Shown: piece by piece, positions 21,178 through 32,951 of the stretch
How the letters are laid out: each line of letters starts with the position of its first letter
Position numbering within the stretch: the first letter of the stretch is position 1
Origin: Gonapodya sp. JEL0774
Taxonomy: Eukaryota; Monoblepharomycota; Monoblepharidomycetes; Monoblepharidales; Gonapodyaceae
Direction: 5' to 3'
Assembly: GCA_027604505.1 (NCBI GenBank)
Contig: JADIIX010000099.1
Coordinates: forward strand, 1-64,000
Length of the DNA stretch: 64,000 bases
Notes under the pieces: model-generated
Databases searched by the model: none
The model's input: only the letters and a program-made list of their open reading frames with translations
What the model was told of the DNA's origin: nothing
Translations under genes and position numbers: made by a program

Positions 21178-24100
21178 ATGGCGACGCTGCCTCCTCCCAT
21201 CCGCCCGTCAGGCTTCCGCCGCATCTGCAAGCGGTCCTTATTTTCGTCTCTCCGTAACCGAGAGGCTGGGATGCACCTGCAGGCGGGGTCGGGAAGGCCA
21301 AACATTAACTGGGCCACGCAGAGACAGGTCACATGGAATCTAGTTCCCGATACAACCTTTTATGATTTAAGAATGCCGAATGGATGTCAACAATTGCACT
21401 TTCGGAAGTTTTCGGGCGATGGAAAGGTGGGTTTAAGTAGGGTGAGGATGGATGATGGGCTGGTGAGCGAACTCGACTCGAAGGACCAATGATACCAACC
21501 GCCCAGGGACCAAGATTGAGCGCTTGCGCACTCGGTAAAGCTGTTGTGAAGATGAAATGATGGGTGCCTGAGCTCTCCGGGGACTGATTGAGTTGACAGC
21601 GATATACTGCTATGCAGCTCACCAACACCTTCACGGATGGAGGCCGAGCAGGGGCTTTAAAGGAACAGAACAACCAGATGAACGAGGAAAGAATCAGAAG
21701 TTTCAGGAAATTGTTCGTGTTTGTGTCTTTTTTCACCCACTCCCTTGCTCACCCCATATTTCCACCTAATCACAGTATCTCGTGGCCTTCGGAAAGTCGA
21801 ACCACTCTCTCGTCCTGCTCCGTTATTTGGGTCCAGGCTGCCCCTCTGTTGCGTCCCGTAGGACCACCTCTCGCTCTCGCGGCCCAGCTGACACCTCCTC
21901 ATCAGACAGATCATCGTCCTTTACTTCTGCATCAGAAATCACTCCCTCTGCCCGTGTAGGGACGTCGACAAACGGGTTCACGTCCTCCGCTTCCCTCGCC
22001 ACGGCTGCGGAGAACGAAAGGTCTCAAGCATCTTTACCATCACTGCCGGATGGCGAAGGACTTGCGGACCAAGTGGGGAGTCCAACCGCATTTTCTGACT
22101 TCTTTGCGGTGGAGTATGAGATCAACGTGACGGCGGGAACCGAAGTGCTGTGCAAAGAGTTCTCGATGTTTACAGAGGATGGGAAATTTGTGAGTTGGAG
22201 TTAACTGTTATCTCAGTATTGTAGGGTTTTGGTGAATTGCGGATGGATTTGCACGATAACACATTTTCGAAGCACCAAGGACTGCTTAATTGATGGTGCA
22301 AACAAACTTGCTGTCCTCATTCTGTTTTCCACTTCTCCAGCTCATCCTCGCCTCCGCGGTTCCATCCTCCACACCCCCAGCTCAGGACTCTCGGACTTCC
22401 ATCCAACAGCTCGACGATGTGACGTTCTGGATTGTGGAGATATCAAGCGGTACGGTGAGTTTGCTTTTGCTATGGAGCGTTGATGAGGAGCGTGCTGTAT
22501 AAGAGTCTCCTGATTTACTCGATGTCTGTAGATTGCAGATCGACGCACGTTCAAGTCCGACTACATCTATCTCTCCAACCATGCCGGTGTTTCGCTAATG
22601 GACACCAAGCTTCTCATTACAAGCGTGCAACACCAAGCTGCATACGTTTTAGAAATTATGGTCAGTTTTCCGCTGATAATATCACCTGTTCCAAAGCGTT
22701 TGTGACTCATATCTGCGTGCACGCGCCACTTTCAGCCATCTGGTCGCCTCAATCATACCCACTCCATCGGCCCCGACGTCTTTCCCAACGACAACGAGCC
22801 TATAGGTCTACTTTCACTCCGGGAGAAAGAATGGAGGCGCGCGGCTGAGTCTTTGCCCTCCGTTCGGACTGCACCACAGCATCAGTTGCAACTTTCCCAG
22901 ACGACGGAAGTGCGATTGAGACCAGTGGGCGGCGTTCTTGGGAAGAGGCAGCGAGCCGAAGAGGATGACAGAGAAGATGCAACAGATATTCAACCCCCAA
23001 GCACGTCCGGCTTCCGTCCTGTAAAATTGTTTGGTCCACGCAGACCTACAGTTCCTTCCATCACAGCGGTATCCTCAACATCCGATCTGCTGGCCTCAAC
23101 TCCGACGATCACTTCTGGTGCAACAAGCCCACCAGGTGCATGGAGTCCCGCTTGGACAACCGGAACTGGGTCTCGGCCGACAACACGACGACTCGTCCCC
23201 GTTGACGCCATTATCCCCGCGCAAACATCTCCCACCTCCACACCTACTCGCTCTCTTCTTCGAGATGAATCGGCGTCAGATGATCTCCTTCCGGGACTGA
23301 AGCAACGTCTCATGGCGCATCTGCACCGCCTCGCTGTAGCTTCTGGAGATCCAGCCCGACTTCGATATTTCTACCTGAGCTGGGACTACTTCTCCTCCCT
23401 GGTCATGTGGCGATGTGAGTGGATGGACCAGGACACAATAGTATTCAAAATGGGTGCACCTGACTCTGTAGGGAAATCGGATCCACCACCTACTGCAGCC
23501 ACGTTTCTAATGGTGGTGGAGCTGAGTTCGGGCAAAATCTTGGGATTTCATGATTCGTGTAGTCCGGATTTGCTAGACTGGTACGAAAGAGACGACAGGT
23601 GGAGGAGGCAAGCCGCTGGAAGGGTCAATTGGTGTGGAAGTTTGGCGAATTCGGAGAGGGCGAGGGAGGCAGTCAGGAGGGCGATGTTCAGTCTATGGAA
23701 AGCGAAGAACGGAGGGTGAGTCTGTTAACTGTTGTTCTTTTCAGTTTACAAATTCGTCAACTTGATCGATGTGTTACACCCGGAAATCCAAGGTCACACC
23801 AAGCGATCAAGCGAGCACTTGCAAATGTGCCGCATAATCCGCAGTCGTACAGCGAAAGCCCCTATTGGGACCAGGAGCTCTTTAGCTACGACGAGAGAAC
23901 AATCGGTCCCTTGGAAAGGTAATTACTGGTTTCATTTTCGGTATCTGAATAGTCTGTTTTGATAAGACTTTGAAATCTCCATTTGCTGCTGATGCAGACC
24001 AAAAGTTGCTATTGACTTTCCTTACAAGTTTTTCAATCGAGTAACTGGCGAGTACGCATTTACCATCGATCCCTTCCCAACGCCATACGGGGTTGGCCCA

Positions 24101-24288
24101 GTGAGGTCAAAGTGAGTGAACTACCTTTTACGTCCGTCGAGACTTCGTCGCGTCAATACTCTTTTTTTCTTTGCAGGCACTATGCTGCCTTACTATTCCA
24201 TCCAACCGATCCCTTCTGTCTCACAGTTATGTACCAATCGCAGCAGCAAGCGACGATTAATATACATGCAAGGAGGTGTGTGGGGTAG
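21178..24288 (+). CDS. DET1: DET1 homologue (CRL4 ubiquitin-ligase adaptor)
   Basis: Eight exons fit in phase: 21178-21426, 21776-22189, 22341-22454, 22532-22660, 22736-23715, 23745-23918, 23998-24111, 24177-24288, giving 761 residues. The order of blocks matches the DET1 family. The start has LFSSLRNREAG, then VPDTTFYDL and FRKFSGDGKYLVAFG. The middle has VTAGTEVLCKEFSMFTEDGK, FWIVEISSGTIADRRTF and VSLMDTKLLI. The second half has GLKQRLMAHL, YFYLSWDYFSSLVMWR and SPYWDQELFSYDERT. The end is HYAALLFHPTDPFCLTVMYQ and INIHARR. DET1 works in the nucleus with DDB1 and COP10/DDA1 on CUL4. In plants it represses light responses; in animals it targets transcription factors. A 200-residue Ser/Pro/Thr-rich insert is specific to this protein. 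The ATG at 21178 is chosen because homology starts immediately after it. Confidence 0.85.
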
Positions 24289-24591
24289 GTGGGATAAAGG
24301 GTTGGGAATGACGGGTATAGCTATGTACTGGAACGAGGCACTGGTCCGAGTCCTTCTTCTCATCAAAATTCTCCCATACTTTACGGTCTGCTTACTATTA
24401 ATTGCAATGTTCCATGCATGTTGGAAGTTTGATTTCAATTGTAGTTCCCTCCTTTAATTCTGTATAAATCTCACTGTGTTGACCTGTTAAACCTTGTTCA
24501 CATTGTTCAGTTACGTATGACAGATGTAGTTTCAATAATTTAGAAGGTTAGAGGTACGTGAGAACATCAAAGTGCCACGACGCCGAGAGAA
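24289..24591. other. Convergent intergenic, DET1 / transcription factor
   Basis: About 300 AT-rich bases between two converging stops; nothing else seen. Confidence 0.5.
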
Positions 24592-27500
24592 TCATACAAT
24601 TTGCCCTGCCCCCTCTGTTAATGCCGCAACGTCCATCCTCCCGATCTCCTCCGCCAAACGCGCAAGCAACGTATCCGCATTGCGGTGTCCAAGAGCTGCC
24701 TTACACATACGGTGAAGTTCACCGAGCACGGAATGTCTGGTGGTATGTTGTCATCAGACGCTTTCCTGGTGAGAAGAAACAATGACCGAATCGATACTCA
24801 CGCGCGCTCGACGAGGCCCTCAGGAGGCGGACCATCAAGAACCGTTTGCAATGCCCCCGTCGCCAGGAAGATTATAACGACCGGGCAGAGGCTAAGGACC
24901 AGTAGTTATCCAGGAGGGAAACATGTACTTCCACATGATGGCATCATAGGTTCATCAAATACAGCAGACTTACAGGAAGGTGGTTGCATCATGTGATTGA
25001 TCCGTTCTCTCCTCCAACATGATACTCTCTGACACTTTGGCAATCTCGGATGCTTCTGCAGCATGTGCGAAAGCCGTCAAAAATGCCGGTGACTGTGACT
25101 GTGAGACCGTTATCCAAGATGTTCATTTCAGCGATTTGAAGATCCTTGCGAGTGTTGAGAGTTCTGTTTTGCATCTCTCACTCACCCAAGCAACGAGTGT
25201 TTTCTCCAGCTCGTCCCGGTCGAAATTTCCAACGTGGTAGTCCGCACCAGGGTTGGGAGATGAAGCTATCCACACAGGGCGAAGGACAAACTCGGTGGCC
25301 AGCTTCAAAGTGAGGGTAGAGGGACCATGGAGAACTATGAGATGAATGACGTGGAAGGCGCCGAAAGCATTTTGATTCCAGAGGGGGGGAGGCGGGGAAG
25401 GAGGGGCGGGCGGGGGTGGGGGGGTGGGGGGGAAGGACGGTGATGAACCATCACAGCAATGCAATACATCTCCCATCTAGTGCCCGGAGACCCAACGAAA
25501 CCCACCGGTCCAAACCCCGTGATAACTCAGCCACAACCTCCTCACACTCGTTTCCGATAAACCAACGCTACCTTTTGCCACGTACTCTTCAAGCTTTCGT
25601 TTCCAAGTTTCCAGCTCCTCTTCAATCTCGGCAACTCTGGCCAGGACGCTCATTCTCTGCCTGTCCGTTAGAGGAGCGAAGGGGAGCACGCCACGGTTCC
25701 AGTAATGTTGGTGGAAATCGACCACGTGTCCAAATGGATACGATAGTGCGGCTTCGAACGCGAATTGTGACAAGGCGGTCGGTTGCGGTTCAGGAAGGTG
25801 GGAGGTCGGCCGGATGGAAAAGAAGGTGTCTAAAGTGTAAGGCGGGACGTATGTTGCAGGTGGAAGATGAGGAGAGTTCCAAACGCTGAATATAACAGAA
25901 AGTACATTCTAAGAGAGAGGTCTTTTCCGGGTGGATCGTGCAGAAATTCAACAACACACTCATCAGGACACGGCAACCAGAGCCCACAACTTTCCATATC
26001 TTGCAATAACGGTGGCCTGTTTGTCGCTGCAGCCATGCTCCTGTCCAAAATATAAGTAAACCAGAAACTCCGGCGGAAGCTCTCGCGATCGGCCCAGGAA
26101 TCAAGACGGTCAATCAATGATCTCTCAGTCGTGAAATTGAGGAGCTTAATGTGCGAGGCACATTGAATGTAATAAAAGTAGGCTTCTTTCCACTGCTCGG
26201 TTATACAACATTGTTGCGGAGACATGAGATTTCGCACAAAAAAAAAAAAAATTAGAAGTAAGTACAATGAAATACTGCTCAAACAAAAACGAAGGCGTTT
26301 AGGTTTCCCCTTGTGTTTTGTCGGGTGAAGTTTCCATCCGGAGACTTTCTTGTCCCTCCGTTCGTCTGGCCCCGACTCGAACCGCTCTTCACTCACCATG
26401 ACATGCTTAACTGCATACGTAAACCCATACAACAACCCCACCAAACCTGCCAAGCCAGGCCTGTCCGCAGATGCCTTGATAGCCCTCCTCAATCTCGGAA
26501 AAAACACTGCCCTTCCCATAGCTCTGACCTCTGGGCTTTCGTGCATGTGGGACCCAATGGTCAGTATCGCGTAGTAGACGATCGGATTAGGCGGAGTGGG
26601 GGACTGTAGGAATGATGCTCGGTGGACGAGGGAGAAGTGGACGATGGAGAAGTGTAGGGGGAAGCGGTCGAAGTAGAGGTGTACGAGTGAGTTGATAAGC
26701 TGTGGTGCGGGAACTGGTGGCAGCTGCAAAATTGACGGTCCCGAAAGGTGATGAAAAGGTGAATACGAATTGAATTGGAGGCACAGACAATGAGCATTAT
26801 AACAACATCGTCACGCAGCATGGCCCGTCTCTTCGACGTCCCTGGCAAATCCATATAGGTAAGAAATGGCTCTCTTAGCAAACAAGTTTGCATCTCCACA
26901 TGTGACGTACAGTCCTTCAGCGAATAGGCCTGTGTTTCTGCGGCTTCGGTGCACACGGTGCTCTTCAACCACACCTGTCATGCAATACGCCTTCGTGAAC
27001 TCACGTCGTCAAACGCAGTGAGAGACCGTGTCATTTGCCACGACCCCGCATCGAAAGCTGGCAAGTCTGGCATGGGCATGGCATCCCAGTGCGTCGTGTC
27101 AAAGGATCCCGTATTTATAGGTCCCAGATTTATCGACGGAAGGTCCACCAACACCGTCACTGAGGATGGACATTGCAAAGCTTCTTGGCGCTCGCCAGAG
27201 TTGACAGATTCGGCGTCTTGTGGTCCGTCGTGTGAGTTCCGCTTCGCAATCGTCATTTGACCCTCTGCATCAGTTTCGGTGAGAGCTGAGTATGAACGGG
27301 ATTTCGGCTGGGACGTGGGTGCAGAAGGAGAGATTGGATGAGAGAGAGAAGTTGAAGTCGTTTGGGGGATAGTCTGGACACCTGGTGGCGTCGGAGTCGG
27401 CGCAGGGTTATTGGGCAGAAGGAAATCGAGATGACGCAGAAAAGGCGACGAGGCAGCCGCAGCCGCAAAGTTGCCCAAGCGAGCGGGTGAGATCCGACGT

Positions 27501-28122
27501 GCAAGATGAAGAGCAGCTGATGTAGGAGATGTCGCGGGTGGACTGTGTGGAGCTGATGGGTTCTCGGTTTCGGTCCCGGTGGTGGGGAGGGAGGCCGTTT
27601 CAGGAGAGACAGATGATGATGGTAATGTCCCACCTCCAAGGATCAAGTTTTCTAAGCGAGCGAGCCTGCCGAACACCCCTTTATCGCGACGAGGTTTCCG
27701 CTGTGTCTGTCCCTGAGGGTGTTGATGCTGCAGGGGGTCTGGCACCGATATGTGCTGGCGGTGTAGCTGTTGTTGTTTGAGTTGCTGGATTTGCTGTTGG
27801 TGCTGCTGGGCGTGTTGGTGCCCAATGTACGGCGCTTGCGGTGTTTGAGGTGAAGGAAGCTCCCGCAATGCATGTGTTCCGGATATGGAGTGTGACTTTG
27901 CACGAGGTAGAAAAATTGCAGAAAATAAGATCAAAGAAGCACGATAAGGAGTTCTGAAGCTATTTGCTCGAATCAGACGACTTGGTGGGACTGGCTTGCG
28001 GTGTTCCCCCTCTGTGAGATGAGTTTAGCAGACTATACGCTGCTCACCTTGCGCTTTTTAGTCTCCCTGCCATCTTCACTTGCAACGCCGCCCGCTGCCC
28101 TCCAGACTCCATCTACATCCAT
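24592..28122 (-). CDS. Fungal-specific transcription factor (fungal_trans domain)
   Basis: This multi-exon - strand gene ends with a tail containing HSVLGELHRMCKAALGHRNA and a stop at 24592-24594. The middle carries a fungal_trans domain: LINSLVHLYFDRFPLHFSIV, ILTIGSHMHESPEVR, YFYYIQCASHIKLLNF, SLIDRLDSWADRESFRRSFW and ILDRSMAAATNRPPLL. The exon 27934-27005 is Gln/Pro-rich, with a leucine-zipper-like piece FGRLARLENLI that in Zn2Cys6 factors directly follows the zinc cluster. A possible first exon starts at 28122 (ending ETKKRK), but its donor at about 28048 does not join in phase to the downstream frame. I found no CxxC...C zinc cluster. Either a small exon is missing from my model or the DNA-binding domain is lost. 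Regulated genes are unknown. Confidence 0.7.
25380..25437 (+). other. G-rich tract, G-quadruplex-prone
   Basis: About 57 bases on the + strand contain at least six runs of three or more G, separated by one to four bases. It lies inside the transcription-factor gene, where the opposite strand encodes or borders a proline run. Such a tract could form G-quadruplexes in the non-template strand or simply be a proline-codon run. Confidence 0.6.
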
Positions 28123-28704
28123 TGGCTTTCTGTCGACAAAATCGATGTCCCTACCGATTGGAATAAAATAACCAGTTGAGCGTCCGCGTTAAAGCCCCGC
28201 GTACAAATTCCTGAGAATGCACAAGGAGTGGATTCGACAGTCCCAGAAAATTGGGCGATTGCACGCTGAGAATGATTCAGTTTGATGCTCTGCGGTTTCC
28301 TGGGTGAATTCGTTTCTCCGCGGACCTCACTCAGCTCCGTCCACAACAACCAAGGAGCTTGTGACAGCAATCAGACAACAGATATTCTCGATTTATTAAA
28401 TTAAGCGTACTAAATCAACGTCTTACAATCAATTCAGAACTTTGTCTTGAACTTCGGATTGAACAACTCCATTCAGTGAATGTTCTTCATCTCAAGAGCG
28501 AAACAGCCCGATATCAACTAGGATATAATAACGAATTTTAACTCCCGCTAAATTCCTCTCTCAACAACCTTGGATCATCTGAAGCTTTGGGTTCGTGCAC
28601 ACAAGGTTTGTGACGAAGTCGAGGCATTAATTTTATCTTTCGGAGCTTGTGCCGAGTTGCCGACTGCATCACATATTCTGCATTCGAAATCCCATCGCTG
28701 GAAC
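28123..28704. promoter_or_regulatory. Divergent promoter region, transcription factor / Acl4-like gene
   Basis: About 580 bases between divergent starts. A + strand frame is open from 28570 in phase with the Acl4-like gene, but it has no convincing homology before the ATG at 28705. Confidence 0.4.
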
Positions 28705-30440
28705 ATGAAAACTCGACGAAAGCGCGCCGTGGGCTCTTCTGGAGTGTCCGCTGCCCCGACGCCTCGCCCAGCGACCTTTACTGTTCAGGATCTTCTGCCC
28801 CGCGTCGCATCTCTGCTTCACTCACTCGATTACCCATCAGCTATTCTCTTTGTTCGCAAAGCTGTCGCTCTGCGTCCAGAGGACCCCAGAATACTTGATT
28901 TGGCCGGACGCGTGGCGCTGGAAGTGGGAGAGGTAGACGAGGCTCGTGAGCGGTTCGTCAAGGCGGAGGAGCTGGACCCTACACCTGCGGATGGTACTGG
29001 CGAACGTACGATGAATGCGTTTTTGGGGAATGTGGAAGAAGACAAGGCTTGGAGCGACCCTGTTCTGCGGGCTGCCCCTTGGACTCGCTGTATGTGTCTC
29101 GGGCAGCTGGTAACCGGCACCGAAGCCGCCAGCTGGTTCCAAAAGGGCCTGGCAATGTTAGAGAGCAGGATTGCAGAATTGGAGAAAGAAAATGGATTAG
29201 CTCCAGGTGCTCTAGCAAACGGGCGCTCTGACGGGACAATGGTACCCCCGATTACCCCGGCGTCCGACCAGGAAGATCCACTCACTACTCTCAGATCTGA
29301 AGCTGCTTCAGCGTTATGTGGACTTGTCGAACTCTACATGACAGACCTGTGGTGAGTTATGCATCATGCAGCACCTTGTTCGATTTGTCCTGCGAGTCGC
29401 CACAGGCGAGCACGAGAATTCACCGGAGGGCTGGAGAAGAGTACCAAAAGAAGTCAACCGTGCCGCGCTAATGTTGGAGAGACTGTTGGGAATAGGATGC
29501 TCAGTCAGGTTCGCATTGTTGGATTGAGCATTCACGGCTCGCAGTATCTTGGTTCTCACTGGTTCGTGGTTTTCGCGAGCTGCGGACCCCGATTTCACCT
29601 CCCACTATCCGCTCACTACCACACAGTGATGAACCACTGGCCGAACAGCTTGCCTCCACTTACGCTCACCGAGCACTCCACCACGCGCCTCACTCCCCAG
29701 AAGCCCTCCAAACCCTTGCATCCCTCCTCATCACCCAACAGCGCCCAAATGAAGCCCGTGAAGTTGCCAAACGAGCCCTAGCGGGCTGGCTCGACTCGGT
29801 CATCACGGCGCTTGACGGCGCAGAAGCTGCCGTCGCCCCAGTGGATCCCTCCTCCGCCACTTTGGACATGGCAATGCCGCCCTACCCCTCTCGCCTCTCT
29901 CTTGCCAAACTCCTCATTGAACTGGATGACCTCCCGCGTGCGTTTGACGTTCTTCGAACTTGTGTCGCCGAGGACGACGAGCAAATGGAGGGGTGGTACG
30001 TATGGGGCTGGGGATACTATTTGGCAGGAATGAAGGTTGGTGCGGAAGAGGGGGGCGCCGGTGCCAGCACTGCCAGCGCTGGGGAGGAAAGGACTCGATC
30101 CGAGTGGTTTGCTGATGCGCGGGACTGTTTCCGCCAATTGGAGAAACTTTACGGGCGCTATCGCCGACAACACGAGGAAGAGAAGCGGTCCGCGGTGGGT
30201 TCGGTGGATGGTGCCGTTGGGAACGGAATGGACGAGGGTGAGGAGGTGGATGAGGAACTCGCCGCGTTTACTGCAATGGTGACTCATGCTACAGAACTGC
30301 TTCAGGAGATGGAAAAGCTGGGGGGGTTTGCGGAAGGAGAGGACGAGGATGGAGACAACGGAGAGGACGGAGACGATGCCTGGGAGGAATTGGAGACGGG
30401 AGAGGACGGAGATGGAGATGAGGAAATGGAGGAGGCTTGA
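28705..30440 (+). CDS. ACL4: Acl4-like TPR ribosome-assembly chaperone
   Basis: Two exons, 28705-29351 and 29627-30440, give 486 residues. After a basic start (MKTRRKR) come TPR-type helices: LLPRVASLLHSLDYPSAILF, AVALRPEDPRILDLAGRVAL and EVDEARERFVKAEELDP. The splice joins VELYMTDL to CDEPLAEQLAS, and then come HAPHSPEALQTLASLLI and LAKLLIELDDLPRAFDVL. The C-terminus is strongly acidic (GDNGEDGDDAWEELETGEDG). Length, TPR layout, the YMTDLC motif and the acidic tail match yeast Acl4 and its fungal relatives. Acl4 binds nascent ribosomal protein Rpl4 and escorts it to nuclear pre-ribosomes. Other TPR proteins remain possible. Confidence 0.75.
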
Positions 30441-32951
30441 ATACTCCAGGGCGTTCTGTAACTAATATTTGAGCTCATTGTAGACCTTTACAGTTGGCGA
30501 TTGTAATTTACGTCTGTCGGTCATCGCAATGAACTCGTTCGCAAGAAGCAAAGTGAGCCTCATACCCAGCCACCTGGAAATTTATTATGACTTTCCACTC
30601 TCTTGGAGACCTTGTTGTCTGCACATAAGCAACTCCCGCGAACGCCACCTCAAAAATGGTGACGCATTCATGAAGATGCCATTCGGGGAGTGCAAATACA
30701 TCAAATAGTGGAGTAAATCACGTCCTTACATTACGGTTGCTCGCTTTCTAAACGAGATGATCGCAGCGAGATGAACACGGTTGAGATTTGTTTTAAACGT
30801 GCACCGTGAGTCTGGGTGGACAGCTCGGGACAAAGAGGGGACATGGTGCTCCTCTTGTCCTGCTCTTTCAAAAAGAAACAAATCTCATTGAGACCTCCAA
30901 GTTGTTTGCTTTTCCTTGGTGAGGAGAATGAGCTGGCTCTTTAACACGAAATCGTTTTCACGGACAACCCGCTGTGGTGGATGTTTCATCTTTTGACAGA
31001 GCAACAGCGAGAAGCGGCAAAATAGGGCTCACAAAGTTATCATAAGAATCTACAAGTTCACGAACAGAACATGGGAGAGCTAAACTTCATCAAGGTCCAT
31101 GACACTCGCGCTTACACGCGGAACTGGAGGACATGGGCTGGTTCAAGGAAAACTACTGTCGGTTCGAGGAACGGCGGTGCATCTATCCGACTCTTCTGTT
31201 GTGTGTTTGACCTGGATCCACTCTGGTCTGCATCGGCATTCGACCAGGTGCGGACGGTGGGAGGAACCCAGTTTGGAGACCTGGGCCACGTCAGCGGTCG
31301 ACTGCTGTTGTTTTGACCAGGTTGAACCACGCCACGGCTCACAGCGAGTGGAGGGAGGTCTAGTCGTGGGAAAGCTCTGTCGTCGCGAACCAGGTGTTGA
31401 GTGCCAGCTGTTTGTTCAAGGATACGTCGTGGAACCGAAACTCGCTTTTGCAAACGTGGTACTGGAGTTATCCAGACTCACAGTACCCATCATCTCTTGA
31501 ATCTCTTGAGTGGAGATACGGATCACGTCTTGATGACGACGAGACTCCGCGTTGTGAACGCGAGCCCTCAGTATCCTCTCGAGGTGGACTCCTCTCCCTG
31601 TTGGACGCGGTTGCGCGATTACATGTCTTGAGTCGATGTCGAGCGAGTACGTCTGCCTCCAATCCAAGAACTCTATTCATACTCATGCCCCTTGACTTGA
31701 GAAGGCAGTGCGCTCACCTTTGCGCGTGAATAATTTCATACAGTCGCGGCACAGAAATGTTCTCTCTCGAAGGCTACGTTTGGAGCTCGAAGCGTTCACG
31801 GCAGGGAGAAGAGGGGACATTGAACGGCAGGAGCGATTCGCTGTACGAGTGCATGGACTCCTTGCCGGGGATGTGAGCTTCAGTGCTTATGAGTTTCGCG
31901 TTCCTTGGGACATTGGGTTCTTTGTGCTCAGGTTCCCGCCAAAGGCTTTTGGCGCTTTGTGGTACCGTACATCCATAACCCCTTCTCTCACCAATCTGGT
32001 GCAATCTTTCTAACGTTCTCTTTGAGTTGGTTCCTAATGTGCTTTGAATCAGATGTCACTCGATGATTTAGGGAATTATTTGGCCTACTATAGGGTTGAC
32101 AGTATGATAATGGTGCTCGATTTGATGATGAAAGGCTCTCAAGAGAGATTCCACGCAAATGAAATCTTTGGCATTATTGAAATGGAAGACTTCCAACCAA
32201 ACTACAATACTTTGAAATCCTTGTCAGCTTTGTCTCCCTCCGACATTCTCCGCGATCGGTGACGGACCCGCTCTCCTTTGGCGTACTAAAAATCAGGCCG
32301 CCAACATGATCAGCCGGTGATCCCTGGTCGCAAAATTGCTTTCTTGACTGCCGGTTCAAAAATCTTATGTGAAAATATTTAATGTGACCGCAGGGTCGGA
32401 AAAACATGTGAATATAGTTTTATGTCTTGATGAGCGACAAGGGGACGCTCATCATAACCCGCGGGATAAAACCCGCCGCACATTCCTCCGACCGCGCCGG
32501 AAAGTCCGGATTCCAATTGGTTAATACCGGGAGTTTTGATTGCCAAGGAGAAAGAAGAACTTCGATAAACGACAGTCTCCGTCCGGTTAGTGATACATAT
32601 GTAAGTATGACGGAGCCCGTCAGTACCGCCGCCACCAGAAGAAACTCACCGAAAAGAGAACGTAGTAAAATGAGAGAATCAGTGATATCTATGCCGTATA
32701 AGTAAACATGGTTTTGCACTCATCCATTCCCATGGTCTGACACTCGCAGAATACTGTATTCGGCGCTGCAGCAGTGGACTTAGTGGACTTTCACTACTTG
32801 GTTACTCTCAATGAATCCTCGTAATTGTATCTGCAAATACATATCAATCACCACCTAGCAACTTACGAACATACACCACCACGCCCTCTGGGCGCTTAAT
32901 TAATTCAGATCGGTTCCAAGTCTAAGACCAGGATTCCACCGACATCGACTG
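30441..32951. other. 2.5-kb region without a recognisable gene
   Basis: Frames of 70-133 codons occur (for example 31099-31500 and 31708-32013 on +), but none has a known motif and none joins convincingly through splice sites. At 32428-32454 there is a perfect 9-bp stem (TGATGAGCG/CGCTCATCA) with a 9-base loop, followed at once by a smaller GCGGG/CCCGC hairpin. A fast-evolving or non-coding gene cannot be excluded. Confidence 0.4.

Noticed and set aside
31099-32013. A protein-coding gene in the 30.4-32.9 kb gap
   Set aside because: Frames of 100-133 codons exist, but they have no motif, no supporting splice pattern and overlap frames on the other strand.
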